Below the pieces are notes generated by a model. The model saw only the letters and a list, made by a program, of their open reading frames with translations. It was not told the origin of the DNA and ran no database searches. From contig JAEVHH010000003.1 in NCBI GenBank assembly GCA_017607445.1, forward strand, positions 2,852,001-2,916,000: 64,000 bases of DNA. The letters are read 5' to 3'. The position numbers were made by a program, and so were the translations under genes. Origin of the DNA: Histoplasma ohiense (lineage: Eukaryota > Ascomycota > Eurotiomycetes > Onygenales > Ajellomycetaceae). Positions 11,883 through 22,837 of the stretch are shown piece by piece; position 1 is the first letter of the stretch, and every line of letters begins with the position of its first letter.

Positions 11883-13668
11883 ATGTCCTCCTTCTCCGTT
11901 GTTCACCTCCCCAACGGCCTCTCTCTCTCCATCACCCCTGTTTTTGGGGGTATTTCGTTTAAACTGAATGAAATGGCGATTAACGCGTCCGTCCTGCCTC
12001 CCGGCTGGACCATTGTCATTCGGACGGAGAAGAATCACTGGAATTCCCAGCAGGAAAACTTATCTCCCTTGCAATGCTGCACACCCAGCGCAATTCCCCC
12101 TGGAGAAATATCACCCCCTCCAAGCGAAACCACGGAAGACGAGAACGAAGACGAGAACCCAAAAGAGGGAAACCATCATAGCCGTTTCACAACACCCACT
12201 CTGAATAGTGATTCCCTATTCATCTCATCAATTTCCCTTCCCTCCGCCAGCAATTTTAAACCAGCCACTTCTCCGACTCGACAAATCGCAATGTTGCTAT
12301 ATTCAACCCTTTGGTGGTATTTTCACCAACCAGCTCCAAATCCGCAGATTTTAACCGAGGAATCTAAAGTAACCCCGGATTTAGGAAAGCCGAAGGGAGA
12401 ATGGCGCGTTTATATCAGGCTTCAGGGAATATTTAAAGGAAAACATCTCATGCAGAAGTTGGAGCGGATGGGCTTGGTCAGAACTACTGATTCTTTCGTT
12501 GGCTGTGTGCCGGTTGGCTTGCATGATTCTCCTGGGTGGGCGAACATGTTTGTCAGCCGTCGCACCTTCTGGCAAATTGATCCGCGCATTTTCCTCTTCA
12601 AGCTGTCTCCTAGGAATATAACTCCCCGAGCGTCCGAGCTGCCAGGTAACCTCGGCGGAGACTCTGTCACTTTAACCAAGGATATGTGCGGTAGCGGGCC
12701 TTTCAGCCCGTCAGAATGCACGAGCTTTGGTGTCCCAAGCAGGTACGGCGATCCATTTGCTTCCGGAAGTAATTTACCTACTTTTTTTCCGCCGCCTCCT
12801 TTGGAATTCATCTCCACGAATGGAATACTCCACCCACTCCGCCAAAAGCCGCCTCAACAAGGTGAGGTGTTTTACACCCGCTATATCCCTAGTTTGGGGC
12901 AAACATTGTCATTCCGAGTCCCGTCCTTACCTTCCAACGCACCACCCACCCTGAACGACCTGCAAATTTTCCACAAAAAGTCCGGGAGCGCCACTTCAAT
13001 ATCTCCCTCATCAAGTTCCGGGGCTACATCTCCGGGCGGATATCCTTCCGATCTCGCGCTCTTGTCCAGATGGATGAATAATCCTCGAGTTAGTAGGGCT
13101 TGGGGCCTTGCTGGGCCCCAATCGGTCCAAGAGAACTTTCTCCAAACTCAGCTCAACTCCCGACATTCGTTCCCTGCCTTCGGCTGTTGGGACGGCCGGC
13201 CGTTCGGATATTTTGAAATTTACTGGGTAAAGGAGGATGCACTCGGACGTCTGTTACCTGGGCCGGTGGGCAACTATGATCGGGGCGTTCACTGTCTGGT
13301 AGGAGAAGAGGAATTTAGAGGCCCTCACCGTGCGCCTGTTTGGCTCTCATCATTGGTTCATTTCTGCTGGTTGGCCGATAATAGGACGGATACCATAATG
13401 ATGGAGCCAAGAGTCGATAATACGAAGTGAGTTAGAAATTTCCCCTCCTTTTGAACATCCCCTCAACGCTCTTATAGCGCATGTTTCCTTTAATCATCCT
13501 TTAAGCTCATGTAAAAACCAAAAAAATTAAAAAAAAAAAAAAAAAAACAGGATTATTTCCTACCTTCAGGCTGTGGGTTTTAGCAAGGATGGCGAAGTGA
13601 CCTTTCCGCATAAACAATCCGCTTTGATGAGGATCAGACGCGAAAATTGGGAAGCTCCCCTACTCTAA
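11883..13668 (+). CDS. Siderophore N-acyltransferase (SidL/SidF family)
   Basis: Two exons, 11,883-13,426 and 13,551-13,668, give 553 residues. The intron (GTGAGT...CAG) contains an A-rich run directly before its acceptor. The C-terminal third is an AlcB/IucB-type GNAT domain (Acetyltransf_8): W-M-N-N-P-R-V near residue 397, H-S-F-P-A-F-G-C-W-D-G-R-P-F-G-Y-F-E-I-Y-W near 426, Y-D-R-G-V-H near 465. Exon 2 adds the F-P-H-K-Q-S-A-L-M-R-I-R-R-E-N-W-E-A-P ending. Such enzymes acylate N5-hydroxyornithine in hydroxamate siderophore synthesis. The protein ends W-E-A-P-L-L with no SKL-type peroxisomal signal, which favours a cytosolic SidL-like acetylase over peroxisomal SidF. That choice is inference. 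The residues 75-130 region is low complexity. No other siderophore gene lies nearby. Confidence 0.85.
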
Positions 13669-15449
13669 CGCGTTAGCTATACTTCCCCCACGCCTTCCAG
13701 CCTCAACCTCAAAACATTGGTAAATCCTGTTCAAGAGGTAAGTAATGGAGGGATAGGTAATCGAATACCAGCGGCTATAGCCTCAGGCATAGCCAGCCAT
13801 CGGCGATTCTTTACAAAGTCCTGTAGTTTTGTATTTAATGAGAACTGCGTATTCGGAATCGTGCGATTTTACGCGCTTGGTATTATACCTACTTCGCTCA
13901 TTTAGTCACTGATCTATACCGAGTGGGATACCATCTTAAAACACACTCCATCTTTACTACCAAAATTTCAAGTAGGAAGTTTTATTCTCATGTTTAAATT
14001 AATACTGTACAATTAAATTCTAGTACGACAAGCCGCCTTCACTTTATTCATACTTTGATCCTACACATTGAATATTGAGTTGAATTTTTCAATTATATTT
14101 AGTTATCCAGGGGGGTTTGGCTGGGGTGGCGTCTGGGATAACTGTGTTATTTGGGGGGGGTCATGTTATAACGCCGCTAACGCGCCCCGTGGATAACTAT
14201 TATTTAACACAAAGGGTCTAATGTTTGGCTGACTCTTGGGATTTTTTGTTGCCCTAGTCAAGCTTGCTTCCGTGCCCCCAACTTCTAGCTCTCGGCGGAA
14301 CCAGAGCCCGCCACAAAACTCTGCACAGGGCACAGAGTAAGCTACCCTACAACTTTTTCAGCTTAACTGCCAGGGCATCACGGTAACTAAAATAAATAAT
14401 ATATGCTACCATTTTTGTTAGTTGGCTGTGAGCACGGGGAGCCCTCGAATAAAAGCTTTCTTTTCTTGAGAACAAAAACTGTCCATTTATTCTCCGTATT
14501 AGGTAACCTCAAGAAGAGTTAGAGTTAGTTAATGAGTAAGTTAGTTAGCCCAAGAAGTGTCCTGCGTGTTCTTTGCTAGTTACTAGTATTTACTTATTAA
14601 TTTTCTTTCGTGGAAATAGTGCGGCTGTTCCATGTCCTCCATATGGAGTCACGATACTGTGGTAGTACACCCAGTCCAGGTTCCCCTGACAGCCTACAAT
14701 GTCATCAGGAAACAGGATAAGAAGAGTGAAAACTTCCATTTTCCATAACAACTGTGCACAAATTACTATATAGACTATCTAGCCAATAAAATGCACTTTC
14801 AGCCTCTTTCCCCGGTAAATCTAACCAAAAATCCTCAGCTCTCAAAAGTACCAAAAAGTGTGTTTGTTAGACCACATTCTGGGTGTGCTATCCAGCAAGT
14901 TCCATGGGGGTGATAAATGGATAAAATGATACAAAACCACATATCTCCATCGATGCCTTGGTGTCCTAGACAAGAGCTATCCTAGTCCAGCTGCCCAGCT
15001 ACTATTGTAGGGTCCCTTTCCAAGCACAAAGTTGAAAACAGACTATACACAAATTGTCCTTCCTGGTTTACTCTGTACAGTGGTTCATTATCCGCTTGGA
15101 AGGGAATGAAGTAGAATTTTAAAGAAAAAAACCAATGCGGGTATTTAGAAAACGTGTAAGGAAGATCAAAGTAATCAAGGGGAAGATGGTGTATCTAAGA
15201 AACACAAGCAAATGAAAGAAGACGAAACTAGCAGCGTTGGAAATCGCAAAATAATAACAAAGGGAGAGAGGAGGGCGGGGACGGGGAAGAGGAGTAAGCA
15301 GCACGGATATAAGGTATAAAATTTGAACGTAACGGCGTGCTAGATCTCATTCGACCTTAAAACACCGATAATATCATTTCCAAAATCAGGGAACCGGAGA
15401 ATATAACCGCCACGACGATTGAGAAACGGAGACTCAAACTCTTCCTCGA
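13669..15449. other. Intergenic, convergent gene ends
   Basis: 1.8 kb between the 3' end of the acyltransferase gene and the 3' end of SEC3. I see no credible coding frame. It contains a small inverted-repeat element at 14,100-14,199 and otherwise unremarkable mixed-GC sequence. Confidence 0.6.
14100..14199. mobile_element. Possible 100-bp MITE
   Basis: The ends TAGTTATCCAGGGG (14,100-14,113) and, inverted, TAGTTATCCACGGGG (14,199-14,185) form terminal inverted repeats. The interior is G-rich and non-coding. The outermost TA could be the target duplication of a Tc1/mariner-type insertion. Only one copy is seen. Confidence 0.4.
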
Positions 15450-18400
15450 TCATCGCTTGAACATGGCTATAGCCTCCTCTTTCCGCCACTCCAATTCCAT
15501 CTGCCCCTCATAAACCAGATCAATTATATGTCTCATACGATCATGTAGTTCTGAATACTGCGTCTCGCATTCTTTCAACACCTTCGCCACTAAACTGCGT
15601 GAAACGCCTGAATCATCTACATCTCCAAAATGTTTTTCAATACGCTTTTTCAGAGCATCGATACCGCGTCGCAGTTCCTTCGCATCGTACGAGGTGAGAA
15701 GTTTCTTCGCAAAAATCCGTGAATGGCTGGCACGGAGGGCGATATCGGTCGGCGTCGCAGCTGTCTGGAGGAGGGATTCCGTAGACTCGATAAAGTCAAG
15801 CATTTTACCAAGGGGCCGGCGGATCACGGCATCTATATACAACCGCAAGTGTTCGTGCAGATCATGCGCAGCTCGATCTTTCCACTCAGCGAGAATCATG
15901 TTATCGCGACAGTCAACTTCTTCAATATAGTTGTTCATATTCTCAATCAAGAGAATATGATAATTCAGTGCTTCTTTATCTTCTGGGTCCTGACCGCCTC
16001 CGGACGCAACATGTTGCTGGCCAGGTCCCTCTTTAGCAATAAACTTCAAACTTTCCCACATGGCACGGTTGATTCTTTCATAGGCATCGTTCACATAGGA
16101 ATGTATATCAAACCTCTCATGTGAGGCTAATGAGAGCATACTTTCGATCGATGCAGAGAAATTTGGGAAAATTCTCATGAATGAGATAACTCCTTTCCGC
16201 TTGTTCACCATGACTTTTGTTTCTTCGATGGCCCGGATTTGTTCGTCGACGAACTGATTGAAAAGTCCCATTAAACGAGAATGAATTTTCTGGAGACTGT
16301 GAGCAATGAACTCCTGGCTGGTTTCATCAAAGGTTGACAATTTCCTCTCCAGAGCCAATAGGATTCCAACTCCTTGCCTATTTAACTTGTCAGCTCAATG
16401 GATGTTTTTTGGAGTTTCGGTCGCGTAAACTTACAATGGGTCTGTTCTAATGGACCACTCCGCTAGATTCTGTATCTCAGTGATCCAAGAAGAAAATATT
16501 TCTTCCATAATCTGCTCCACCTTCTTGGCCATCTCGCGATCTGGGTCATAAAACTCGTTGATGTTCAGGTTGGGTAATCTTCGGTCAGCTGGCCGGGCAG
16601 TTAAAATCAAATCCTGGAATTCAACGCTTGAGAGTGACGTCATATGAAAGAATTTCACCACGAAATTTTGCTCCGCAGCAATTAGTTTCGTTGTATCTTC
16701 TAATGAACCGCCGAAAACTTCATAGGTCTCAATCTTTCCATCAGATTTGTCCGTTACGGGCATTCGCGAGGTGCCCGCGACACGAACCGTTTTGCCTCGC
16801 CTCACGGTCAGCTTCCGGGCAGCGGTGGTGATACCCTCTCCATCACGTTCCTTGTCTTGATGTGTGAATAGCAGCTCTTGATCGTCACCTGAAGGCTTCC
16901 GCCCTTCGCGTTTCCAGGCCATAATATTATCCCTGAACTCGTTCTGATATGTTTTCTTCATCTGTTGTTCATATTGCGTGGTAATGGCAGTCCAATCCGC
17001 CGTGCTGACCTCACGAGCAAAAAGCATGAAAGCGTTATACATCCAAAGTTCTTGTCGAGCAGTATCATGAGCACCCAAGAAAATTTTTCCTGATTTAGAG
17101 CTTGTAATTAAATCCATCGCTTTTTGCTCCGCAACTTTGAAAGAAAGCCCCATGTACTGCTTTAAACGTTGGAGGAAAAGCTGGGCTTCGTCACGGTATT
17201 CCCCCTTTTTCTCCTTCACCGCGCGCATCTGGCCAACTTCCGCATCTGCGTAGAATCCAATTGCACCACGGTCGCCAGCAGCATCAGCTAGTCGCCTCTT
17301 ATTTATTCTAATGTCAGGATCAATCATCACCATTGCTTTGTATAGGATGGCAAGGGAAGACTCGGCTTCTTCGACACCGTCTGTGCTGCTAAGGGATGCT
17401 TCTCGGAGAGGTCGGAGGTCAACGGAAGAGATGGAAATGGTTTTGAGGAGATTTTGTAGTTCATTTTGGAGAAGTTTTTGATTCGCAGTTTGGACCTGTA
17501 ACCCTTGAGATTGTGCTTCGATATAAGCAACATCATCCACTAGGGTCTAAGGTTTGTTAGTGCTTTAAATGCCAGATGCGTAAAGGTAGGAGGAGGACTT
17601 GCATTGAGTTCATGTGAGTATAGCATCAGTAGACCATCCAGTTCATCACACTCGGCAATTGCTTTGTCAAATAGTTTTGCGAGCTGATCTACCTTGCCTT
17701 CTTGCTGTTCGAGATGTCCCAGCCAACTACTTGCTTGCACCCGTCCTATCTCGCGCCGGACATCTGCCTCGAGATCATCAACCCGTTTGTCCTCACTCAG
17801 TTTCCCATGCCATCCTATGTCACTTAATATATCATCGAAGGAAGCTCCCCTACCCTCCAAAAGGCTTGGGTCGATTGCGAGCGCCGTACAATAATTTGCC
17901 GTATTATCTTCACGGCGCGGACGCCGACGTTCTGCTTGTGACGGTGACACTTTCGAGGAGGCAATTTCCGGTGGACTAGTTATAGGAGTCGAAATCCCTT
18001 TGGATGGCTGAAGCTGGAGTGCAGCCTCCGTAACCTGGACATTAGCTACTTCTTCAGCCTTCGGAACTTCTGTTGGAGGAACAATAGACTGCGTATCCTT
18101 CGTAGATGGTTCTGTCCAAGGAGGAACAGTAGTTTTAACGGAATCATCGGTCATGGTCCTGGATTGAGGCGCTGGAATCACGCCAGTAATACCATCTGGT
18201 TCCTCCCCACTCTTCTCTTTACTGGCCAGTAATCTATCTGCAGCACCCCCAGGTCTAGGTTTGAAAGCGCTATAGGCAGTAGCTGCTTTTCGCAGAGTAG
18301 ACGCGAGTTCGGCAGGCTTCTTTTTCACCATTGGACCAAGTCCTGGACGATGCGTCTCTCCTTTTTCTTCCGTTAGAGGCTTCTCAAGTGATTCGGGGAG

Positions 18401-20217
18401 AGAAATAGGCGTGGTGGACGATGAGAGCTTTCTAGGTATATCGGATATTTCGCGCACAATAGGACTTTCCCTGGCGTCAGGTGAGGATTTTTTAATAACT
18501 TCTTCAGGTTCGTTTACCGTGAGAGTATCAGATTTGGTATTGACACTAAAGTCTCCAGAGCCTGATCTTCGCAGCATTGGAACCTGTCGTTGCGCGCTCG
18601 CAGACTCCGAGGTGCCTGGGGATTTCTCGCTCCCTCTAGAAAGAGAGCGGGCGTCAAGGTTTCGGTGATTTTCTGGAATGAAAGGAGCGACGAACCGACC
18701 CTCCGTCTTGTTCTTAATCCCTTGTTCCTCAGAGCTACCTTTGGACGTTGGAGGACGTTGCAACGTGGCAGGAGCAGAATGCTCAAAAGCACCCAACGGA
18801 GTTGGTCTACTTTTACGAGCTTCGGAATCAAATTGAGCCCCCGATTCAGAACTGGACATCTTACTATTTTCAATTGATCGAACATTATCACTCGGAGCTG
18901 GCGTTCGTGCCGGACGAATGCCATTTTCGTTGACAAACTGTGATCTAGCTTGGTTTCCCGTAGAACTTGATAAAGGATTGGGTGCTGGAGATATACCAGG
19001 TGGCCGGGCTCGCGGGGACTGGGCCGCCTGAAATGGCGTCGGGGTGTGCGAATTGAGGGTACTGCTTGCGGTTGGATTCGAAGATAGCTCACCACGAAAC
19101 CCTTCTTTCTGGGGCGTTTTAGATGAGGCGAATTCAGAGTGCGGGCTTTGCCCTTCATCCTGCCCCGGGGGAGCGTGCAGGAACTGTTCCCGAGATGTCT
19201 GTATCCTTGGTTCTCTTGCTCCATCACGACTTGGAAAATGATTGGTAGGATACAGTGGTTGAGGCGTGTTGGATTGATTTTGCGCGGGCCTGGCCTGTGG
19301 CCCAGAACCATCTGGACGGTCTAAGGGGAGACCACGCGATCCTGGGGAAGGACCATTTTGCGCGCCAGGAGCCACAGTACCAGTAATTATATCTCGATCG
19401 CGAGAGTCAAAACCAAGGAGCTCTGGTACCCTACCACCAGTGTACTTTTTATAGATCTTTACCAAACTACCAATAAAGAAGTCCCTCTCCTTTGGAGTTG
19501 CAGCCTGCCAATAGTAAGGTTTGGATACAGTCACCAAAAATCCAACATTCGATGCCCATATTTTCTGTTGTTGCTCAGAATTGCTTGACGCAGGCATATG
19601 TTCGTAAACCTGGATATGGGATAAATCGTCCAACAGCCACGTTTTGCCGATTGAAAATGTGCCGTCATTATTCTCTCTTGCCTTATGCATGCGAACCCTC
19701 CCAGACTTTCTCACCGAAACGATTATCAAACGAGGCTTTTTGTTTTCAGGGGGTGAGCTCGGCGGGGCAGGTGTTGAGGGATACGCTGCATCCTCAGTAA
19801 TTCGAATATGCGTAATATAGGACTCGAGAACTATTTGAAGCGCCTGGTTAGCAGCAGAAAATTACTCCAATAGAAAGTGAAAATTTTCTCCGGAAGCGCG
19901 GAGTCTTTCAGATAGGTCCCATAGGCATTATCCGTTAAATGTTTGTTTCCGTTACAAATGCTGCCAGTGCGTTGCATAACCACAAGTATTCGGCGAGCAA
20001 TCCCGATATAAGGTAACCCACCTGAACCATCCACATCCTGCTTGCCAAAGCAGCATTGGATGAGCCGGCGCTTCTCATCGTCGAACCTCTCTGCTCTCGA
20101 CATCCCCGTCGGCGCGGGGTTTGTGTTGCTACCGTTTCGCACACCCGCCATGGGACGTCGTTCCCCGGTGGGTGAGACATTTGAAGGCAGCCCCCGAGGG
20201 CGATCGCGGCTGTTCAT
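15450..20217 (-). CDS. SEC3: Exocyst complex component Sec3
   Basis: Four exons (20,217-20,022; 19,830-17,603; 17,546-16,435; 16,377-15,450) give 1,487 residues. Sec3 is the exocyst subunit that marks sites of polarized secretion at the plasma membrane. An N-terminal PH-like PIP2-binding domain spans about residues 70-210 (Y-I-T-H-I-R-I, then a basic strand R-K-S-G-R-V-R-M-H-K and P-Y-Y-W-Q-A-A-T-P-K-E-R-D-F-F). A long Ser/Pro-rich disordered stretch follows to about 660. From about 665 to the end is the helical Sec3_C region, with I-G-W-H-G-K, I-E-A-Q-S-Q-G-L-Q-V-Q-T-A-N and P-N-F-S-A-S-I-E. The start at 20,217 gives the fungal leader M-N-S-R-D-R-P-R. Intron 2 (17,602-17,547) has a GC donor (GCAAGT) with a CTAAC branch site, and the other introns are GT-AG. 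Confidence 0.93.
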
Positions 20218-20504
20218 GATCACAGTTTCGCCCGAATCGGATGCTGAGAGTAGATCATCGAGACACTTGGCATAATTCAAGCATATCAGACGGATGAATA
20301 GGACGAAATTCAAAGGAACAAGTTATGCCACGTTGGGAGCTGAAGTGGTTGGTATAGGGTTCGACAGGAACGAGGTGGTTGATAAGGGAATTGGTTGTTT
20401 GGCGGGAACATATAACTCGGGACAGGCGAGTTAGCGGCTCTTACTTGCACCGATTGGCCACCTTCTCATCATTTCGCATGTTTATAATAAAAAAGGGGGG
20501 CAAT

Positions 20505-20739
20505 TGTAATGCACTTGTTTATTATTTCCTTATTATATTATCTTTGTTTATTCTTACCTCTTTCCATTATGCTCTCGCTACTGCTAGACATATGGATGCA
20601 TGTATTTCGCACATCTTCTTTCTCTTTCTTTAGCAATTAGCTACTAGTATTACTACTATAATTACTATTGTTATTATCATTCACTCCACTATATACTATC
20701 TTCCACTATTCACTCTTCACACTGTCATCACCCCTCACA
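20505..20739 (+). mobile_element. GyB-type LTR, solo or truncated 3' end
   Basis: It begins TGTAATGCAC and ends CCCTCACA. It follows GyB LTRs through tttattatttccttatta and cttctttctctttctttagcaattag, with a variant second half shared with 47,447-47,667. A purine-rich aaaaaagggggg just before it looks like the polypurine tract. Little internal sequence is left, so this is a 3' remnant immediately upstream of SEC3. It keeps a few CpGs. Confidence 0.75.
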
Positions 20740-21194
20740 GCTAATATCTTTTTCAATAAAATGTTGTGAATGAGAAGTTTGTTGTTTTTAAATGTAAAAA
20801 CTGCTGCTCTATATACTACTTCTTATAGATCTTTAAAGATCAGTTGCATTTCATTTGATTTAAGTACAAAAAATGAATGTTGATTGAAGGTGTTTATAAT
20901 AATTATTATTGATTGTATACTTTTCTCTATATCTTAAGAATATCATTTATAAGTGATTTTTTGTTGATATTTTCTTGATTATACAACTGATTGATTTCTT
21001 TTTAAGCTTGTGAGTAGAGTGATTTTTTGAACTGTTGTTCATTTCTATATCATTTTTCTACATTCTTGATTTATTTCATGTATGATGATGAGTTGTCTGC
21101 TACTGATTTTACAATTGAAAGTGTTTTGACTTCACTGTTTATTCATATAATCAAGCTCTAGAGTGTAGAGATGATCATGCAGACATGATAACTC
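20740..21194. other. AT-rich spacer, probable decayed GyA pol/gag
   Basis: No open frame. It continues from the minus-oriented GyA copy, but similarity to the intact GyA copy is lost beyond the zinc-knuckle region. Nothing else is recognisable. Confidence 0.4.
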
Positions 21195-22480
21195 TTTTTA
21201 TAACAGTGAGAATACTTCTTTATTCAGTTATATTTATCTTTCTTGATTTATTCAGTTGAATCTGTTTATTCCTCTCATTTTTTCTTGTTTTGATGGTTGT
21301 TAGATTTATCAGAATGATGCTGATTCTCTATAAATATTACAGATCTGTCTTTGTGAATGATATGCTGTTGTTCTAATATATTTTTTTGAAAGTCTGTAGA
21401 GTTCAAAGCAACTCTTTGTAGTTCTGAGATTTTTGATTTCAACAGTTGAGTTCAGTGTGTAGTATTTTCAATGTTTTACTATACAAGTTATTCATTCTTT
21501 GTTCTTCACTATATAAGAATAAGTAGTATTCTCAGTTTTCAAGATATTTAGAGAAATTGCATATTGATTGTCATTCTTATTGCTTTGCATTTTGAAACTT
21601 TTAATTCATCAATCAGTGCTGATTCTGTGGATTGTTAATTTGTATTTCTAGATGTGATAGTATATTGTTGAAAGTCAATGATATTGCTTCTTTACATCTC
21701 TCATACAATGATACAAAATTCAATCATTTCTGCTTAATGTGAGTATTAAAGTAGAGTTTAGCATCATTTATCTTGTGTTCTTTCTTTCAATAATATCAGT
21801 GATAATGTGTAAAGAGAGTCAATATACAATCTTTATAGTTCTTGAATTCTAATATATTTTTTTCTTGATAATAGTTTTTAATCTTTAATCTTGATGATGT
21901 TTCATTATCATTGTCTGTATTGTTTGCAGATTGATTTTGCAGTGATTCTGTGATGATATTCTGAATTAATTGAAACTTGATAAGAGTATCTTTATGAATC
22001 TGTGCTTTCAATTTGTTGAGCTGCTGTTGTGCATGCAGAATAGCTAATTGCTGCTCTTATTCATAAATTTGATTGTTCAACTGTTGCAAGTGTGCATTGT
22101 GATCATTGAAGATGATAGAGGATTCAGATTGATTTTCAAGAGATTTTGTATGTATTGAGATTATCTTACATATTTTTTAACTAATATTGTGTGTTTTATT
22201 GTAGATGTGCATAACAACAGATCACTCAAATAAAGTTTAGAGTGATTAGAATTGTAAGAGATAGTTGTAGATATAATTATAAAAATAATATGAAGTATAT
22301 ATATAGAATGTTAAGAAGATAGCAATTTCTATTATTCAAAGCTAATCACTGATCTTCTCATATCTACAGATATCAGTGAGTATTATATAGATGATTATTA
22401 TACTTTATAACTATCTATAATACTGTGTGTTATATTCATTCTCATTAATTCTGATGTGTTCTGTGTTCTTCTATCGCCAT
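21195..22480 (-). mobile_element. Minus-strand GyA copy (gag plus split 5' LTR)
   Basis: The reverse complement of 21,195-22,252 matches gag of the GyA element to its right, and 22,253-22,480 is most of its 5' LTR. The missing 43 bp of that LTR lie at 29,611-29,653 beyond the inserted plus-strand GyA. 228 + 43 = 271 bp is exactly the LTR length. The copy is truncated inside gag near 21,195 and carries no pol. Confidence 0.85.
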
Positions 22481-22751
22481 TGTAATAGGCGCAACGGAGA
22501 TATCTATATTAGAAAATAGCTATGTGGCGATAGAAGAACACAGAACACACCAGAATTAATGAAGAGGAACATAGCACACAGCATTATAGACAGCTGTAGT
22601 GTGTGATGATCATCTATATAATGCTCACTGATATCTGTAGATATTAGAAGATCAGTGATTAGCTTTGAATAATAGAGATTGCTATCTTCTTAACATTCTA
22701 TATATGTACTTCACACTACTTTCATAATTATATCTACAATCATCTCTTACA
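22481..22751 (+). repeat. GyA 5' LTR
   Basis: TGTAATAGGCG...CTCTTACA, 271 bp. It keeps several CpG sites that the 3' LTR has lost. The gag ATG at 22,838 lies 86 bp downstream. Confidence 0.9.
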
Positions 22752-22837
22752 ATTCTAATCACTCTAAACTTTATTTGAGTGGTCTGTTGTTACACACACC
22801 TACAATAAAACATGCAACATTAGTTAAAACACACAAG

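Noticed and set aside
11883..13668. SidF (peroxisomal anhydromevalonyl transferase) as the specific name for the acyltransferase
   Set aside because: No C-terminal SKL-like peroxisomal signal is present. The family is clear, but the substrate cannot be decided by eye.
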